Shown: one piece after another, positions 5,276 through 6,703 of the stretch
Position numbering within the stretch: position 1 is the first letter of the stretch
Layout: each line of letters begins with the position of its first letter
Assembly: GCA_030638665.1 (NCBI GenBank)
Contig: DAOWEF010000013.1
Coordinates: 1-6,703 of the forward strand
DNA: 6,703 nt
Direction: 5' to 3'
Source: Dehalococcoidia bacterium
Lineage (GTDB): Bacteria > Chloroflexota > Dehalococcoidia > E44-bin15
Position numbers and translations under genes: made by a program
Notes under the pieces: generated by a model
Told to the model about the DNA's origin: nothing
The model's database searches: none
What the model saw: the letters and a program-made list of their open reading frames with translations, nothing else

Positions 5276-6100
5276 CTAGGCAGCCCCCAGGTAACGGTTG
5301 ATCTCATCGCGCAGCTTGAGCGCGGCACCGCGGGCGGCCTCGGCAAAGTCCTTGCCCTTCGATGCATAGATGATCTGCCGCGAGGAGCTGATGATCGCTT
5401 TTTCCCCCTGGGCGTCCACACCATAGCGAACTGCGCTGGCGAGATCGCCGCCCTGAGCGCCGATGCCCGGAATTAGCAGCGGCATCTGGAGGCAGAGCTG
5501 GCGCACCCGCCTCAGTTCCTCGGGATAGGTAGCGCCCACCACCAGCCCCACATTGCCAAAGGTGTTCCACTCCCTGGCTCGCTGGGCTACAACTTCGAAT
5601 AAGGGTTTTTCGCCCTCTCCGGCCTTCGCCGACTTTTCGGAAAGTAGCAGGTCCTGGAAATGAGCTGAGCCTGCATTGGAGGTGCGGCAGAGGATGAACA
5701 CCCCCTTTTCCCTATACTGAATAAAGGGCTCCAGGGAGTCGTAGCCCAGATAGGGATTCACGGTGGTAGCATCGAAGCCCAGGGTTTCAAAGAGCGCCCT
5801 GGCATAGGCCCGCGCGGTGCTGCCGATATCGCCCCGCTTGGCATCCCCGATGACCGGGATATCCGCCGGGATATAGTCTACCGTCTTCTCCAGCGCCTTT
5901 AGCCCATCGACGCCCAGCGCCTCGTAGAAGGCGAGGTTGGGCTTGTAGGCGCATACCAGGTCCAGGGTGGCATCAATGATGGCGCGGTTGAACTCAGCGA
6001 CGTCGCCCCAGGGCATCAGCTCCGGGTCGGGGTCGAGCCCAATGCAAAGGAGGCTCCTATTGGTGCGGGCTGCGTTAAGCAGCTTCTCTAAGAAGTTCAT
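5276..6100 (-). CDS. pyrF: Orotidine 5'-phosphate decarboxylase (type 2)
   Basis: PyrF converts OMP to UMP, the last step of de novo pyrimidine synthesis, in the cytoplasm. The 274 residues fit the longer type 2 subfamily. The catalytic motif DAKRGDI is at 86-92, giving the Asp-Lys-Asp set D86, K88 and D91. CIGLDPD (19-25) contains the substrate-binding Asp23, and KPN (53-55) gives Lys53. The phosphate end is formed by PGIGAQGGD (211-219) and the Arg of SSSRQIIYAS (Arg241). The start is taken at ATG 6100, giving the common N-terminus MNFLEKLLNAAR. The frame is open further back to a TTG at 6130, but that lies upstream of the predicted transcription start. No other pyr gene is visible. The DUF951 gene follows after 2 bases. 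Confidence 0.96.
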   Translation of the reverse strand: MNFLEKLLNAARTNRSLLCIGLDPDPELMPWGDVAEFNRAIIDATLDLVCAYKPNLAFYEALGVDGLKALEKTVDYIPADIPVIGDAKRGDIGSTARAYARALFETLGFDATTVNPYLGYDSLEPFIQYREKGVFILCRTSNAGSAHFQDLLLSEKSAKAGEGEKPLFEVVAQRAREWNTFGNVGLVVGATYPEELRRVRQLCLQMPLLIPGIGAQGGDLASAVRYGVDAQGEKAIISSSRQIIYASKGKDFAEAARGAALKLRDEINRYLGAA

Positions 6101-6112
6101 CGTCCCATGGCG

Positions 6113-6141
6113 ATAATACCGCCCCGCCAAGCTAACGTCAA
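6113..6141 (-). promoter_or_regulatory. Predicted promoter of pyrF-DUF951
   Basis: The minus strand carries TTGACG (6136-6141), exactly 17 bases, then TATTAT (6113-6118); each box matches consensus at five of six positions. The start point near 6106 would leave only about 5 bases before the ATG at 6100, so the message would be essentially leaderless. This also argues against the upstream TTG start at 6130. Confidence 0.65.
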
Positions 6142-6169
6142 GGGCAAAATATTAGCTCGTTCAGATAGA

Positions 6170-6182
6170 TAGGTGACACCTA
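6170..6182. promoter_or_regulatory. Perfect 13-bp palindrome upstream of the pyrF promoter
   Basis: TAGGTG-A-CACCTA reads the same on both strands apart from the central base. It is centred about 35 bp upstream of the pyrF -35 box, a position suitable for an activator or a distal operator. No known pyrimidine-regulator site is recognised in it. Confidence 0.4.
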
Positions 6183-6245
6183 CCGTCATTGTAAGGCACT
6201 CCTTCATCATCATGGTGAGGCTTGCCCCCAGCGAAACGCTTTCAT

Positions 6246-6296
6246 CGTCATTGCGAGCCGAAGCCCTGAGCGAAGCGAAGGGATAGCGAAGCAATC
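6246..6296. repeat. REP-like palindromic repeat element
   Basis: This 51-bp unit starts CGTCATTGCGAGC and ends AGCGAAGCAATC, with an internal CCCT/AGGG hairpin and several GCGAAGC units. It closely resembles the short intergenic repeats that begin GTCATTGCGAG and end GAAGCAATC in many bacterial genomes, including Chloroflexota. The terminal 9 bases GAAGCAATC (6288-6296) recur inverted as GATTGCTTC at 6332-6340. The first 8 bases, CGTCATTG, recur at 6184-6191, suggesting partial neighbouring copies. No transposase is present; copies elsewhere in the genome cannot be checked here. Confidence 0.6.
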
Positions 6297-6350
6297 CCGC
6301 CATTGCATGTCTGCCCACCCCCCTCCCCTGAGATTGCTTCCCCCAATACC

Positions 6351-6393
6351 TAGGCCCACAGGTCGGCCGACACTTCGGCCTAAATCGGTGTCG
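6351..6393. other. Overlapping, mutually exclusive inverted repeats
   Basis: Three 6-bp pairs compete for the same bases: TAGGCC/GGCCTA (6351-6356 with 6377-6382), GGCCGA/TCGGCC (6365-6370 with 6375-6380) and CGACAC/GTGTCG (6368-6373 with 6388-6393). The tight GGCCGA-CACT-TCGGCC hairpin is the most stable-looking. All lie upstream of the predicted transcription start of the Thr-Pro gene, so any RNA role would need a longer transcript. Confidence 0.45.
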
Positions 6394-6429
6394 CAATAAC
6401 AGGGTTGCATATGCTGGTTATTGCTCAAG

Positions 6430-6438
6430 TGTTATAAT
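6430..6438 (+). promoter_or_regulatory. Extended -10 promoter of the Thr-Pro repeat gene
   Basis: TGTTATAAT at 6430-6438 is a perfect -10 box with the TGn extension, which can work without a good -35 box; none is seen at 16-18 bases spacing. The start point near 6445 gives a leader of about 35 bases ahead of the ATG at 6480. Confidence 0.6.
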
Positions 6439-6470
6439 AGAGCAGAGAGCCCAGCCAAGCGGATTTGGGG

Positions 6471-6506
6471 AGGGAGCCAATGAAAATGAGGGAGCCAATG
6501 AGAATA
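6471..6506 (+). repeat. Tandem 18-bp duplication of a ribosome site plus start codon
   Basis: AGGGAGCCAATGAAAATG (6471-6488) is followed at once by AGGGAGCCAATGAGAATA (6489-6506), 16 of 18 bases identical. Each copy has a GGGAG ribosome-site-like sequence and an ATG (6480 and 6498). As 18 is a multiple of three, both starts are in the same frame. Confidence 0.85.
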
Positions 6507-6703
6507 ATTCTCCTGGCGATAATAGCAATACTCCTAATTGCTATAGTTACGGTTATTGCAATTGTTACTACAAACGAAGCCACCCCTACACCTACACCTA
6601 CGCCTACACCGACAGTCACCCCTACCCCTACACCTACACCTACACCTACACCTACACCTACACCTACTCCTACTCCTACACCTACTCCTACACCTACCCC
6701 TAC
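6480..6703 (+). CDS. Membrane-anchored Thr-Pro repeat protein, 3'-truncated by window edge
   Basis: The visible 74 codons encode a short basic N-terminus, one hydrophobic helix (about residues 9-29, IILLAIIAILLIAIVTVIAIV) and, from Thr35 on, an almost pure Thr-Pro dipeptide repeat broken once by Val46. The helix is a signal anchor or uncleaved signal peptide, so the repeat should lie outside the membrane as a stiff, possibly glycosylated spacer. Such spacers in Chloroflexota and other bacteria often lead into an extracellular domain, but here that part lies beyond the right edge, so no function is assigned. Starts at 6480, 6486 and 6498 are all in frame; 6480 is taken as the first with a ribosome-site-like GGGAG. 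The DNA of the repeat is a (CCTACA)n-like hexamer tract, prone to slippage and assembly error. Confidence 0.85.
   Translation, partial: MKMREPMRIILLAIIAILLIAIVTVIAIVTTNEATPTPTPTPTPTVTPTPTPTPTPTPTPTPTPTPTPTPTPTP
6582..6703 (+). repeat. Hexamer microsatellite encoding Thr-Pro
   Basis: From 6582 to the edge the sequence is a run of CCTACA-type units with CCTACC, CCTACT and CCTACG variants and one interruption (ACCGACAGTC). Each hexamer encodes Pro-Thr, so changes in copy number keep the frame. Confidence 0.9.

Larger units (their letters stand above)
6142..6429. other. Noncoding region between pyrF and the Thr-Pro repeat gene
   Basis: No convincing gene lies between the divergent pyrF and the Thr-Pro protein gene; antisense-looking frames here are Arg/Ser-rich and lack ribosome sites. 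The region contains the palindrome at 6170-6182, a partial (6184-6191) and a full (6246-6296) dispersed-repeat-like element, an inverted copy of its edge (6332-6340), and overlapping inverted repeats at 6351-6393. Confidence 0.6.

Noticed and set aside
6101..6130. Longer pyrF starting from TTG at 6130.
   Set aside because: The predicted -10 box lies inside that extension, so the TTG would not be transcribed; the ATG at 6100 gives the usual N-terminus.
6097..6428. Minus-strand frames through the pyrF upstream region.
   Set aside because: They run through the REP-like element and palindromes, have no ribosome site, and have Arg/Gly-rich composition without domain features.
6425..6619. Minus-strand frame encoding a Val-Gly repeat.
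   Set aside because: It is the complement of the Thr-Pro hexamer tract and has no start context; the plus-strand frame has a promoter, ribosome site and membrane helix.

Overview
The window looks like a piece of a Chloroflexota chromosome, most likely Dehalococcoidia-like. This is an inference from protein family combinations and style (F0 genes headed by a small AtpZ-type protein, a DUF951 protein, a bifunctional-nuclease-family protein, a NarL-type response regulator, a Thr-Pro repeat protein). No rRNA or other decisive marker is present. No phage, plasmid, CRISPR or insertion-sequence gene is visible, and most of the window is ordinary housekeeping DNA.

Layout. Positions 1-3455 carry the front part of an F-type ATP synthase operon on the minus strand, transcribed right to left: atpZ-like, atpB (a), atpE (c), atpF (b), atpH (delta) and the first 294 codons of atpA (alpha), which runs off the left edge. 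A good minus-strand promoter lies just upstream of the atpZ-like gene. The c subunit has the ion-binding Glu but lacks the extra Na+ ligands, so proton coupling is expected. Between atpH and atpA, the 3' end of atpH with its stop codon and the following purine-rich segment is present three times in tandem, in decayed form.

Positions 3456-3842 hold no convincing gene, only the atp promoter, an AT-rich tract and a strong hairpin. At 3843 a plus-strand NarL/LuxR-type response regulator begins, but it is frameshifted and cut off inside the receiver domain, so it is a pseudogene. It abuts a convergent minus-strand pair: a bifunctional-nuclease-family gene (starts 4933) followed by a small zinc-ribbon protein gene (ends 4076). 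That pair has a near-consensus promoter overlapped by a perfect inverted repeat.

Positions 5076-6100 hold pyrF (orotidine 5'-phosphate decarboxylase) and a DUF951 gene only 2 bases after it, both minus strand, with a TTGACG-17-TATTAT promoter. Between pyrF and the right edge is about 380 bp of noncoding DNA with a palindrome, a dispersed-repeat-like palindromic element and competing inverted repeats. A divergent plus-strand gene then starts at 6480. It encodes a membrane-anchored protein with a long Thr-Pro repeat that leaves the window unfinished.

The most distinctive observations are the tandem triplication at the atpH-atpA junction, the decayed response regulator, the inverted repeat at the nuclease-family promoter, the duplicated translation start of the Thr-Pro protein, and several predicted promoters whose start points fall only a few bases before the start codon. 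No sequence with the look of a new multi-gene system was found.
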